Origin: Apostichopus japonicus
Lineage: Eukaryota; Echinodermata; Holothuroidea; Aspidochirotida; Stichopodidae
DNA length: 64,000 bases
Assembly: GCF_037975245.1 (NCBI RefSeq)
Contig: NC_092578.1
Coordinates: 18,814,321 to 18,878,320 of the forward strand
Reading direction: 5' to 3'
The notes under the pieces are model-generated. The model was not told the DNA's origin, ran no database searches, and saw nothing but the letters and a program-made list of their open reading frames with translations. A program made the position numbers and the translations under genes. How positions within the stretch are numbered: the first letter of the stretch is position 1; each line of letters begins with the position of its first letter. This document shows, one piece after another, positions 50,131-63,095 of the stretch.

Positions 50131-50800
50131 GAATTACAACGTGATTTTAAGGACCAAAAAAAGCCCGAATGCTATTAAAAATCTCCTTTGTAAAGGCTTT
50201 GTATGTATAAGACGTCAAATTCTTTCGCCCCTTTGATGTTCACTTTAAAAGTCAAAAAGTTTGTTCACCGAACTAAAGTGTGTTTTATGCAAGAGGTTCC
50301 ATCTTCCTTGATTTCCGTTTGATAAATGAAAGTCCCACGTTTCACATAAACAAAATTGCTAAACACGCAAAGTCCTCGAACTTTTTAACAGTTTGTTAAA
50401 CTTGATTTCACTCCAAAAAGAGAAAAGATAAAACAGAAGACATCACACAAGCCTGTTGTTAAAAGTGTGACGACCTACAAAGAGTTGCTCACCTCATAAT
50501 TTTGATCTGTCATGATTTGAAGATTCGGTGAGTTAAAAAACAAATCTTTGCGCGGGGATGAGTTTACCTTTGACAAACTTTGAGATCAAAGGGTTAGAAA
50601 AACTGAAGTAAATTTGTTCTAAGCAAATCCGATATAACTTGGTACAAAAGCAAACGCACTTTCCCCTCTTATCATTTCGGAATGCAGACGGTGAGATCGA
50701 CTTTCAATATCACATTTCTGTCTGCTCTTGACAAAATAGCTTTTGGAGAAAGACGTTCTTCGTATGTTTCACCGTATGCAATTTTCAGGACACTGGTGTC

Positions 50801-51073
50801 CAGGCGCGTAGCCATGGGAGGGGGAGGGGGAGACCGCCCCCCCCCCTTGGGCATATTTTTGTGATTTGTTTTATGATATCGCTAGTAATTTCAAAATAAA
50901 AAATGCTAAGATGCTACTTACAAGGCCTGGGAAGTGCCATTTCCAGCGATCTTGGAGGCATTTTCGGCCAAAATGTTCTTGTACGTTTCGTGCCAAATCA
51001 TGGTGGCGCTACGCTTAGATAGTTTGCCTACAAACTTCGCCCCTCCCTTGGCAAACTCCTGGCTACGCCCCTG
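50801..51073. mobile_element. CAGGCGCGTAGCC-family element, copy 3, complete
   Basis: Starts CAGGCGCGTAGCCATGGGAG and ends CTCCTGGCTACGCCCCTG. CAGGCGCGTAGCCA and its complement at the end match with one difference. A G run then a C run follow the left end. The body is shared with copies at 40744-41207 and 42205-42364. Length 273 bp, no coding capacity, and no clear target duplication. Confidence 0.7.
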
Positions 51074-51462
51074 TGAGTGACTTCTCGATTTTCGTTAAAC
51101 TTAACTATTTTTTACGACGAAATGATGATAAAGATATAAAAAATAACGATGAGAAAAACACCATTAGGAATAAAATGTCAACAAAACACTATTTGTAGTT
51201 TCACGTAAATGGCGATTTCGCATTTATAACAGTACTTAAAGTTTCTTCACATAAAGCGTATACTGATACAAATACCACACATAAAGATGTGTATATGTGG
51301 TGGGAGGGGGTGGGGGGCTAGGAGTATGTAGTTCAATAGATCGAGTCCGGGTCCCACTACCTCTGAGTCCTCGAAAAGCCTGAATACAGAACACCCACAG
51401 CCCCCACCATCTCCCTCCCCCTTGCAACCTTTCTCCAACACATACCAGTAGGTAATGCGGGC

Positions 51463-51656
51463 ATTTACAGAGGGAGGTGCAAAACCCAGAAGAACAGCGG
51501 TCAGTGGGGAAAAGAGTAAGGTATTTCTCAAATCTCGCCGACGGTCTTTTTTTACATAGTCTATCTATCATAGGTCGTAGAAAGCCTCGTCTGTTATGCG
51601 ATTCTGTCTACGCCTTGCAGCTGTTCTTTAGCACATTGCTCCCTCCCTCTGTAAAT
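51463..51656. repeat. imperfect inverted repeat, about 194 bp
   Basis: ATTTACAGAGGGAGG at 51463 is matched by the complement ending at 51656, and the similarity continues inward through AGAACAGC (about 51491) and its complement (about 51620). The loop is about 110 bp. It could be an old foldback element; no target duplication was seen. Confidence 0.5.
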
Positions 51657-54600
51657 AACGGCAGTGAAACGGAGGTCAACATAGGAGAGTGTAATAAACT
51701 GAGTGTCGGGAAGGAATGTTTGCTGTTGTATAATCGCAATTGTTTCAAGACAGGGCTATAGAAAGTGGGGAGAACAATAATTCGCCAGAAAAGATCTAAA
51801 TCGCAAGCATCTTCAAATAAGTAATGTTAAAAAGTAAAATAAAGGAATCAGTTTATATTCCTTGTTTAATGGTTTGCTTTGTTTGGGTGTTTGTGCATGT
51901 GTTAATTGGTTTACAAAATAAACACGATTTAAGGGAAAAGATAAACGACTTGGCCGCCGGAACTTCGCGGACTGAATTGAAAAAAAAAGATTTTATCAAC
52001 ATTTATTGACAAGAAATTTTCGTGGAAGGCAATTAATATAAAAAATATCTTGCCAAAATATTCAAAATTCTCTGAATCATTGCCTTTAGGAATATATCTT
52101 AAAGTTCTCAAAGCAAGGAATTTGTCTGTTATTCTGTGAGTCCTCGGTGGCTTTTCAATTCTGATGTTATCACCCGAAATGTCTTCTCAAATCCCACAGG
52201 TAATGCACATGCATAAATATAACATACGGTAATAGGCCTACTACAATATTTCCCCTTGAAGTTATTCTAACATCGTTTTGTAGTTTGGTTGAAAAACACA
52301 AGAATTAATTTATGACTTACAGCAACAAACAGATGATAATCCAGACATAAAAATCTCTTTTTTAAAGTATCTCTCGGGCAAATATCCTATTAGCGTAAGA
52401 AGATAAGGAATGACTATATGGGTAAATCTGTAAACTTGTGCAAGAATACCCTTTTTTTTAACCAAAAGTATTGCATAGATTGATACATTTTTAATCTTGC
52501 GCCCTGGGGTAACATACCTTTTAAGATATGGATCACACTCTGGAGAAAGAAAAAAAACAAAGACTTGAAAACAAGTCATAAATATCGTGGTAACAGCGAC
52601 TAAAATGTGCAGAGAAATGGAACATGGTTTACATGTATATAGTCTCAATTTTGCGAAAGTTTTATTTGAGCTAAATCTACTCGTTTCCATATGTTCGATA
52701 ATTCGCTGGTGTTTCCCTCTGTTAAAAGTTGGCCTAGCCTCAAGTTGTAGCCGTGTAGACAGTATCATGCAGTGTCGTAACCAATTCAACACGGCTGGAG
52801 ACAACCCATCTTAAACGTTTGCATCGCGTGGGGTTGTAACCGTTTCAACTCTTGACCATATAGCCTTATGTTAGTGTCAATGACCAGTCTTGGGTAACGG
52901 ACAAACGTCGATAGCAAACATAGTTTTCAGTGGCTTTTTAAGAAACATTGCAGTGATCTGAAATGCTAAAATCCCGCAGCAATATACAGTTCATTAGCAT
53001 GACAAGTCAACAATTGTTTCATTCCCTCAGGCTCCCCTACCCCTCAAAAAACATCTCCCCAAAGAGCCCCTCACTCCCCCCCCCCCCCCCACAAGATGTG
53101 AAAAGTGTCTTGTAGCAATATAAAAACGTGTCCGGGTAACGATATGTTGAGAAACAATTGCATCTTTAATTAGTTACCGGTTCCCATTAATCTGCATTTT
53201 GGGAAAATTTGGGTGGCATTTCCTAGTCGATTAATTACAATCTTATTTGGATAAATATATTTGAAATTTATGTTATACTGTTTGGGTAACAAATAGTAGA
53301 GGAAAACGAATTCGACTCACTGAAATGTACGTTATTATGGATAGCCATGACAAGCATTATGGTTAAAGTCCTTACGTTTCAGACACTATATGGTTGGTGC
53401 CTGTTCATTCCTAACTACCGGTTATAGTCTTATACAATAATTAAATCCCCTGACTATAAACATGGTCTTTTGCAAACAATTTTCTGTAATCTGTTTCATA
53501 TTGATATTATTCTTCTGCAAATTATCCAAATTAATACCCAGATATACTTTGAGGCTCTTTGTCGAATCAAAATGAAAATACCACGCGTCAGTAATAGTTG
53601 TGTCACGCCCTCTATACCGTATACCAAGTTACCATATACCATATATTTGTAAGTAATTTGACCGGCCTTTAAACCAATGAAACCGACACCACAAGTTCAC
53701 ATCTCCGATGATAATATTAAAATACTTGGACAAGATTCTGACCTTCGCGTTGGCAGAGATCACAAATTGCCAAAAGGAGATCACGTATCGATTAATTGGT
53801 TGTATCTTTATCAATGAAAGGAGATTGTTTGTCAATTAAAACGAAAATACCGCCAAATTAGCGAAAGAGCCATCCCCCGACACAGAGACAGCACATACAT
53901 TCCCTTAGGGTAGTTTCATGGTAACACTATAAGCGAAAATTCTCACATGTTTTATTGACAAAATATTTTCTTTTTAGATGTTATTGTGGATATCCAGCCT
54001 GAAGAATAGGTCTCATTTCGGTAGAATTGTTCGGCAGAACAAAAAACAGTTCTGTTCCTCTTTGTGCAGAATGTTGCTGCTTACAAAGAGATAGAGGTCA
54101 CAGAGTTTGTTTGACGTCACTCATAACCATATCCAATAACCAGTCCCCCCCCCCCCCCCGCCACTCCCCTTCCCTACGCCTTTCTTTCATCTCATAATCA
54201 GGCCGTCCTTTAAAATAGCGGACAAGTTGATCTGGTCACATCAGAAGGGCAAGCTTCGGACAATTTTCCTGGAGTGTGTCATTCTCCACAATAAAGGAAT
54301 ATATTGGTCATAATGTTTCGGGGAAAAACAGAGGAAAGAGGAATACAAAAGTAAATGCGTATTTAAAATTTGTTGTAATTAAAAAAGTGCCCTTTTTATA
54401 AAGAGAATTTGTAATACGAAGTGTACAAAGGATTCATTCGTTGGGATGGTTTGAGATCAATTTTGTGGAATGCCCCCGAAAATGAAAGTCATGGCCCACT
54501 GCCCCTCGAATTTCACCCCCACCCTAACCTCCCAGCCCACATCCCAGATTGATTGTGCCAACTTTAACTCGAAAATACCGCTTTAATATTCGGCCCTATA

Positions 54601-54977
54601 CGCAAACACAGGTCGTTAACTCTTCCAGTATTTTTGTAATTGTAATGTCCTACTTCAAAAGACGATGTTTTCAAGAACAAAATACAGATATGGAGATCGA
54701 TAGATAAATCAATGTCAGACGGATATAAGGTCTCTTAATGAGTCACCGTCTGCATATTTCTTCTCCTTAATCTTTTGGAAATATTTATTTAGCTAACGTA
54801 AACTTGGTTTAATCCGGTCACAGCCTCGAGACTTAGAGAACCAAGAGTTTCGCGCCCAAAATGATTTGCAACAGCAAATGTTTTAAAGGGGAGTTGCAGA
54901 CATAGGTCTAGATGTGTTCAGGCTATCTCTTGAAAATGGTATGAAGACACCAAGTGTCCTTAGTACCGTGGTACTGT

Positions 54978-55034
54978 GAGAGGGGAGGGAGGGAGGGAGG
55001 AAGGGAGGGAGGGATGGGGCGGGAGGGAGGGACG
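54978..55034. repeat. short GGGA array
   Basis: About 57 bp of GGGA and GGA units, a smaller version of the array at 45505. Confidence 0.9.
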
Positions 55035-56372
55035 GATATCCTGGTTATGCCTGGGAGTGAGCACGTCGTACCCATCAATTTACAAACCTTACACATACGG
55101 TATAACAAGCTCTAAATACCTGTTTATACTTAAAACCACGACCGTAACAAAGATATAAAGGACCCACGTGGTCCTGTCCTTCTTGGTGTAATATCCCCGT
55201 CCCTTCCACCCCCCTCCGCCAAACCCAATAATGTATAATTTGTGGGCACAGCGAAACAACTTAGAAAGGACGCGATTGTATATATATATTTCCTGCTTCC
55301 AACTGAACTTTGCGACAGGTTTAGTTTCTTCTCCTCGGTCCAAGATGAAATTATGGCTATTATATTCATATTAGTAATTAATAATTTAAATTATGGTTAT
55401 AACAAAGTTAACTCATCTTTCTTTGTTTTCATCCACGGTATTCATCATCATCAGTCTTACACAGTGTGTAATCCTGACAGAACATGCCACATTACAGGGA
55501 AGTGGCAGGGGGTGGGGGAGGGGCCAGGAGAGAATCACTCGGCTGACTTTTCCTTTTTCTGTTTTTGCACTTACAATTTTCGGCGATTTCAAAAAAGCGA
55601 AGTGGGCATTTATTACCATTTACCGATGTTTCTTATGCACTGCTTTTCAGTATAACATTTTCGGTTTTTCTACAGATATTTGTTTTCCGGGCGCCCGCCC
55701 CTTCTTCAAAACACCTGGGTTGCATGGTATATAACTAATCTCATCGTGTTTGGGGATCTAAGAGAAATATTGTACAATAAACAGATGCACATCGAACACC
55801 CGTACGTTCACCTTGAAAATTCCATTCTACAAGTCAGATCTGTGTAAGCAAGAATTTCATTTTTTTTTATTATTATTTATTTTTATTGTTTAAGTCTCGC
55901 GTATTTAAGTTCAACTATGAAAAGCTCCTTTAACAGTAAACTACTCTTACGGGGCGGCACTGGAAGGCATCAAGTTAAAACCCTTCGCGTCGGACTCAGA
56001 TCAAAGCAGTTGTGGCTGGAAGATGCAAATCCTCTACGCATCATTTGATATAAAATAGTTCGTCGTTGTCGTCTGCCAGTGGCGGCCAAGATCAAACTTT
56101 CCACGTCATTACAAGATGTTAAGGGAACTTTTGAGATGAAACACCCCTTTCATACTATCTTATTTTTCCCATCATCAAAATCTTAAATCTGAGAGACCAG
56201 GAAAAAGTGACGAATATAATTTTGATTTTTAAGACTAAACGTCTTGATTTAATTTTTTTTTTTTTTTTTGGTCAGGGTTTGTTTGGGTATTTATCTGAGC
56301 TTCATTCATCACGTTTAGTGTTCATTATGGAACTGAATACATATATACATAACGTTTAACTAATACCAGGAA

Positions 56373-56380
56373 TGACGTCA
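56373..56380. promoter_or_regulatory. CRE octamer
   Basis: A perfect TGACGTCA within AATGACGTCATT. No gene start is recognised nearby. Confidence 0.25.
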
Positions 56381-58410
56381 TTCTATAGTGGTGACCTAGA
56401 ATTGACACGAGGACCACCTGTACCCTAAAACTGATCCAGTTCTTGACATAGTGGTTCTGCTTTGTTTATTCTGTGGCACAAATTCTATTCCGTTTTTATA
56501 AGATTTTCTTTTCAACACAATGGTAAATTTTTAGTACCTTTTTTTACTTTTCAACAAAATAGCACATTTAAGTAATAGTTTTCTTTTATTTCTCCACAAA
56601 ATGAGCACTTTTGAAATACCGTATAACAAAAGGGCCCCTGTTACAATAATGGAAAAAGCTATATTTTTCATTAATAAAACAAGGGCCACATGTGAAAGGG
56701 GTACTTTGGATGGGATTTTTTTAATGGGGGGGGGGGTGGGGGTTGCTTCATAGGTCCTACTCGACCGATAATGGGATAGATAAGGAACTTGAAACTTGTA
56801 GTAGAAATCACAGATTGGATAACGATGGAAACGTTGAAAACAAGAAACCGAGAGGTCTGCTAATTTGTTACAACCATCCATGCGGCTTTCCCTTTATCAT
56901 TTAATTGTTAACCATTTAATTCATTTATTTCCACGAAGCATTTATGTTTCCTAAAAATACTATATTTGTGCAAAATAGTAAAATCTGAAAATTGCCGCTT
57001 TTGCGAACATCTTGTTAAAACATCATAAAATTACGAAAATAACTGTTTTGCAAACTTCTAGACAAAATGTAAAAAAAAGTAATGGAAATTACCAAATTTG
57101 CACACTTGATACCAAGGATGGTAATAAATTTCCACATTTTGTTTAATTATATTTAGTATTTTGGCATTTTATCAAGATGTTGACAGGGCTGCAAAAACGC
57201 CGGGTATTTTCGTTTTATTGTTACCGGCCAACCATCACCATAGAAAATTCGATACGATCCTTTAAGCGTATTCCAATCCACACATGCACTAGAGAGATAT
57301 ATTCTTCTATTTAATTTGGTTCTTTTTGTAATACAACATTAAACGAGAAACTTTTAATTCTTAATGTTTGAAATTTGTTTGTTTATAGAAAGTTTGTATT
57401 TGGATTATTACTGCGTTATCACGTTCATGATTCATGTTCAGATGATTTTCTTACATTCAATTTACAAAGGACTCCCTCTCCATCTACGTCCCCCATCACC
57501 TACACAAGAATAGCTCACACACACATATAGGACTATAGACCTACAAATTAGTGGTTGTGTTTTACCTAGAATATCCTAATACCGAATGCATGAAATACAA
57601 TGCATTAAAAGACTGGTGATAATGTCATGGTTGGAAACCTGGAAAATGTAACAAATTTCATACTATAGCCCTGTTCCCATACATTTCCAGTGTGGCCTCT
57701 TTTAGAATTAATCTGCCTGAAAACAACCCATCGCAATTTCAACTGCTTTTCGAGCAACAACAAAAAATAGCTGAGACGAAAACTAGAAAGCGACTACCTG
57801 AAGAAACAAACATACAAGCAAACCATCGCTGTATATACGTGAACAAACAACAACGGTCTGGCGCCATTGGAAACATAATAAAATTATTTATTATACAAGG
57901 AAATGCTTCCAATGAAGAGACGTTGTGACAATAGAACACAACATTATTTGCTGATCTAAACTTTTTTTTTTCTCGATTTTCTGATCTTCGTGTCGATTAA
58001 CTTTAGTATTGATAAACTTGTTATACAGTTGACGCCGCCTATTCTTAACACATTCTTTATATTGCCAGGACCTAATTCCACGAAATAGAGGCTCGGACAA
58101 TAGACAGTTAAAAACCTCAATAGAAATTAGCATCGTTGTGCAGGAGAGGATCACACACAGCGAACTATAAGCTACAAGCCACTTAACCAATTAAGTCAAG
58201 TGTCCTCAATAAACTATCAAACTCAAGCATAAAGTTTTGTTACAGAATCGGAAAGGTTGATGCGAGGGAGTCCGTCTCAACTCTTCTGGCCGCCCTCGAA
58301 TTTGCCTTCGAAATTCAACAAGGTGGAGTTCGAAGGCCCATCTGGATTTCTACGTACGAGTTATCTATCTTTACATCTCTGTATGTATGATATATGTATG
58401 TACAATGTTC

Positions 58411-58660
58411 TCCTAAATCCCTTTGTATATGTGTAACATCTACCGTATCCTAACATAATGTATGTATGTGTCATGTACCATTGTATCTCTGTAAATACGG
58501 TATGTACCATAATTCGTTATCTATTTGTATTCATACCTACCATGTATCGTTACATCTCTATATGTATGTGCCATGTTTCCCTACATCTCTTTGTATATAT
58601 GTGTTGCATGTACCATATCCTAACATAATGTATGTATGTGTCATATACCATTGTATGCTA
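58411..58660. repeat. 170-bp diverged tandem duplication with internal TGTATG words
   Basis: TATCCTAACATAATGTATGT near 58446 recurs near 58616, and flanking text (TTTGTATAT, TGTACCATTGTAT) also repeats with a 170-bp offset. Shorter TGTATGTATG units lie between. Confidence 0.75.
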
Positions 58661-59483
58661 TTTGTATATAGTAGTATATGGAGTAGACCAACCATTTTGG
58701 GACAGGGGCCAAAAATGAGATGTGTGTTAGTAAGCGTGTTTGTGAAGGGGTTGGAGGTAGGAGGGTTGCGTAGCCAATTTTTCCAAACTTGGACGGTATT
58801 ATGGTATTACTCAATTCTCTAGTACACATTGCCTCTTAGCTCATTACGATTACTGTCAATTTAGAGTCATAATTAGGCCTATACATACACCCACGAAAGA
58901 CCTGATGATAGAAAGTCCACGGAAAACAAAATACGAGGAATTCTTAAATCACCTGGCTGCTAAATTTCCAGCCTTGAAATGGGTGAAGAAAACCTGATTT
59001 ATCATGATTTCCAATGTCGATGTGTCATGTGGCGATAGCCTTTGTCATTGACACTGAGAGAAGAATAATTACTCAGTGTATACCCCGTCGAACCTTTACC
59101 CCTCCTCGAACTAAACTCTCTTCCCAACTTCATATTTGTCTATTCTGGGTGTTGTCGGTGGACGACTTAAGCGTTTTATAGCGCCACAGAGAGGGGATTG
59201 TATATACAGGAACAAATTTAACTGATGGGTCACTAGCCCAGAAATTGGGTAATTGGATTTTTGTCGATGGCGCAAAAGTTGTATTTGATACAATAACCTT
59301 GCAAATTGGTAGTCGTCATATGGACATTCTCCGTCCCTCTCCTCATCTTGCCCCCCCCCCCCGCTTCATCTCACTCCTCCACCCCTCTCACCATCCTTGG
59401 AGCACCCATCCCAATTATTCCCACCTGTAGAGGAATTCCTGATACGCTATACTGTATCTTCCTTGCATTCATCTTCCCCTAAC

Positions 59484-59509
59484 CATGGAGCTATAAACAG
59501 AGCTCCATG
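59484..59509. repeat. short perfect hairpin
   Basis: CATGGAGCT and AGCTCCATG are perfect 9-bp arms around ATAAACAG. No terminator or binding-site role is evident. Confidence 0.6.
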
Positions 59510-62500
59510 CCCTAACGAATCATACATTTTTTACATGTGTTTGTTTTCTTTAGCGCTGCTTCCTTTTTTTCGTCAACAAACTGACTGCTTTGATTTGTCA
59601 ATAAGTTTATCCTGTCCTCAGATGTTGTGAACAGGACCTATTGAGGACTAATCTCTCTTATATAGGTAAATTGATGGGGCGTGTCAGTTACGGTAGGTTT
59701 ACCTTACAGGGGTTATTTTCCTTTGATGCTTACCGCCTCCGCGTGCCACAGACTGATGGTAAAGTCAGAGAGGGAGCATGCAGAAATGAGGTAACCTATA
59801 TATTGTTTGTGCAACATTTGTCTACTGTACCACTCCTTTATGATGGTCACTTGTTTATTGAAAGGCTTTTTTTAATCCCCTCTCTTGTGTTTATTTCTCA
59901 CCCATCTTCGCTTAAACATCATCTTTGGCTCGATACAAACGACCACTACCAAACCTTGTATTAGTATATGTAAGCCATACTTCGCCTGCTCCTGGTATAT
60001 ATCTTATAGGATACATACACACTGGTAAAAAAAAAACATCGCCTGGGATATACATTGTTTCTGGATTATATAAATTCTAGTGCTTGCTGACATCACTATA
60101 AAACCCAATGACCATTTAACTGATCTGTGGGTTGGTATTTTTATGGGGAGTACTCGCACTTTTATGAAACACCCAAAGAAAAAACAGCGCGCGAAGCAAC
60201 GGCTAGAAACCATTGTATACAATGTAACGCCGAGGCTTACTGAATAAACAACATATGGTGTACGAAATACAAAGATATACATAGAGGGAGGCGAAGGAGG
60301 AGGAGAGAGAAGATAACGCAGTATCCAATGCTAACCCGTTCTTCAATCCCCTTGCGATGATGGGATTGTGGACCTCGAATGCCTTGGAACTATTAACAAG
60401 GTCCAGCAGTAGCAAATTTGGCCTACCGCTTAACCGATTCGGAACGGATCTAAGGCGCCGAAGGCATCGTCATAGCGATTCTGGTCTCGGTCGCGTAAGA
60501 GGCTTCTGTTATATCTAAGGCATCAAACTGAAATACTTCATGAAATTTTTCACAATTTTTATTTGGGGTCGGGGTGGGGAGGGGGTGCAACACACAGATA
60601 CAGCACAACACTACAATCCTCGACAAAAATGATGGGACAGTATGAGCAGCAACGAGCGATATTGGCTTAAGCGCACCCCTTCCCCCCCGTTCAATGTTGT
60701 AGCCAAAAGCGCTCAGAAACTGCAACATTGATACGGGGAGTGGGGTGTCCCATCTATTTTTGTCGACGATTGTAGATAGGAATACCTAATACTTTTATTG
60801 CCTCAAATAACGTATTGATGATACATTGATGATTACAGAATTTACAAAGGACAAATGGTGTGAATGTGACCACAAGGAAAATCTGTTGTTCATATGAAGT
60901 GAAAAGAATATATATATATTGAACAAGTTATAATAATTTTATAAAGCAACGGAGTAACACATTAACTGTTAGGCCAGTGCACCGAGGAGCCGACGTCATT
61001 TTAAATTCATCATAAGAAGAAGAAGAATTCCAGAGATGTATAGTGTAATTTTAAAAATGAGTATCTTCAAAACCAGATTAACTATAGAAACTTTACTAAG
61101 ACTGTTTTTGTTTTTCCATGTTTCTTGAACTATAGCAAAAGATATCAACACTAAAATTATATCTGAATGTCATCCCTAAATATAAAATCATTATCGTTTG
61201 TACTATTTTAAGATTGTTCGATTTATTTTTTATAACCGTTATCAATAGACCAATGAGGATGATCAACTCTGACATGCTCCATTATTGATCTTACATAAAG
61301 CCATTTTTTTCGAGGTGAACTTCCGATGATAGCAATTATGAACTCACGCAATCAAACATTTTTTTTGTATTAAGTATACATGGTGCCATAAACTGCGCAT
61401 GCTCGGGAGAATTGATGACATCACGTCATACTTTCCACATTTTTCGCAATGATCTTCTCCTATAAGCTCCTCCTTCCTCCACTGTTTCCTGGTGTTAATG
61501 GAAGCTAGAGAATGCGTTCCATATTTATAACACCTGGTCATTCGATGAAAGAAACGTACATACCAGAAATTGGAATGTTCTGTATTCCCTAGCTACCTGC
61601 TTTCGGGAGTTCGACGTTGAATGGCTTATGTAAACATTTCCTCGTTAATAAGCATTAATATAAATATATCCCTTTGCAGAAAAGTACGACATCGCGCTGT
61701 TGCACCCCCTTGACTTTCCATGTGATATTAAGTTCGGGTATCAGCTATTTTAATCACACAGCGTATCATTAATACACGTCAGTTATGCAGCCAAATATTT
61801 AATTGGGGTTTTTAACTACACTGTGATCCGAAGATTCTAAATCGACCAAGGCCGCGTGGAATGTAGAAGGTGGTTTTCTCAGTGAGGAAAATATTTAGGG
61901 CAGCTTTTGTCAGCCTACAGTGAACACGCAAGTTCCAGCGGATAAACTTTGTGCAAGTGTTCAACGTATATAGTATATGCTATGTCTATTACAACTATAA
62001 AAGAAGACACGTTTTATAAATCCCCATGAAGATGAAGCCTATAGATATTATATACTTCTGACATCCATATGGAATTGGATATCACCGTCATTGTGAAAAC
62101 CGTCAACGACAGCTCACAATGGAATTCGCGTCGACATTCCGAGAAATGCGTTTTTGGGGTTAATATGACAATGCTTAGCTTGTCAGTCTTGGACCGGAAG
62201 ATCACATTATATATGCGTACGGAATTCATAGACATGTTGCATAAACATGGTGGATTCGCAGAGAATAAGTGACTTTAGGCCAAGATTTGCTCCACTCGGG
62301 CCGCAACGGCAGTAATGGGACGGAAACGCTTCCTATACTCGACAAGTACAGAAACAGACCTTTATATTATTTTGGGAATATCTATGACCAACATATGTCT
62401 TTATTTGTGGGTCAAAGTTAAAAACGTAAAAAAGGGAAAAAAATGATTTTAGACGCAAAATTAATTTGGTTATGTTTAAGGTCATTACAACAAAAATCCA

Positions 62501-62717
62501 TTAATGCAGGTTGCAGTTTAACACCATTTTAGTGTTTTGAGAAATCCTGCTGTTAATATTACAGGCTCTTCAATCAATATGTTTCCTTTGTAAAGAAACA
62601 ATGAGCAGAACTTTCTTGTGAAAATATTAAGATTAGGGCTATATATTAGCTTGAATAGAAAATTCTTTTCCATTCAAGATGTGGAACAATCTTCAACACA
62701 GACAGCATCATATGTTG

Positions 62718-62725
62718 TGACGTCA
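62718..62725. promoter_or_regulatory. CRE octamer
   Basis: A perfect TGACGTCA in TTGTGACGTCACAT. A pair of CRE variants follows at 63072-63095. Confidence 0.25.
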
Positions 62726-63071
62726 CATCTAAAAGACTTCGATATCACCTCCATTCTCATTCTGGTCACATTGTGGTCAGTCTGCATGTTCAAATGCCCC
62801 CCCCCCCCAAAAAAAAAAGATCCCTGAAGTAAATTCTCCAATTATGTCTGCGAAAACTTGCGATGATGAAAACCTTCAAGACAGTACATGATTTGAAGTG
62901 TTAGCAATTGTAACATGCACAGGCCTGACGAGGTGTGGGGGGGGGGGTGAGGGTGGTACAGCTCTGGGCCCGGGATCAGCTTAAGGAGGGGAATTGTGGG
63001 ATAAAGATCAATGTCTTCTCATTTTCATAATATACTTAAGGAATAACGAAGCATTAAAAAATGGGGCCCTA

Positions 63072-63095
63072 TGACGTAATCTTCCTATGACGTAA
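63072..63095. promoter_or_regulatory. duplicated TGACGTAA sites, 16 bp apart
   Basis: CCTATGACGTAAT occurs twice (with C or T upstream), giving two TGACGTAA bZIP-type sites whose starts are 16 bp apart. Function unproven. Confidence 0.3.
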
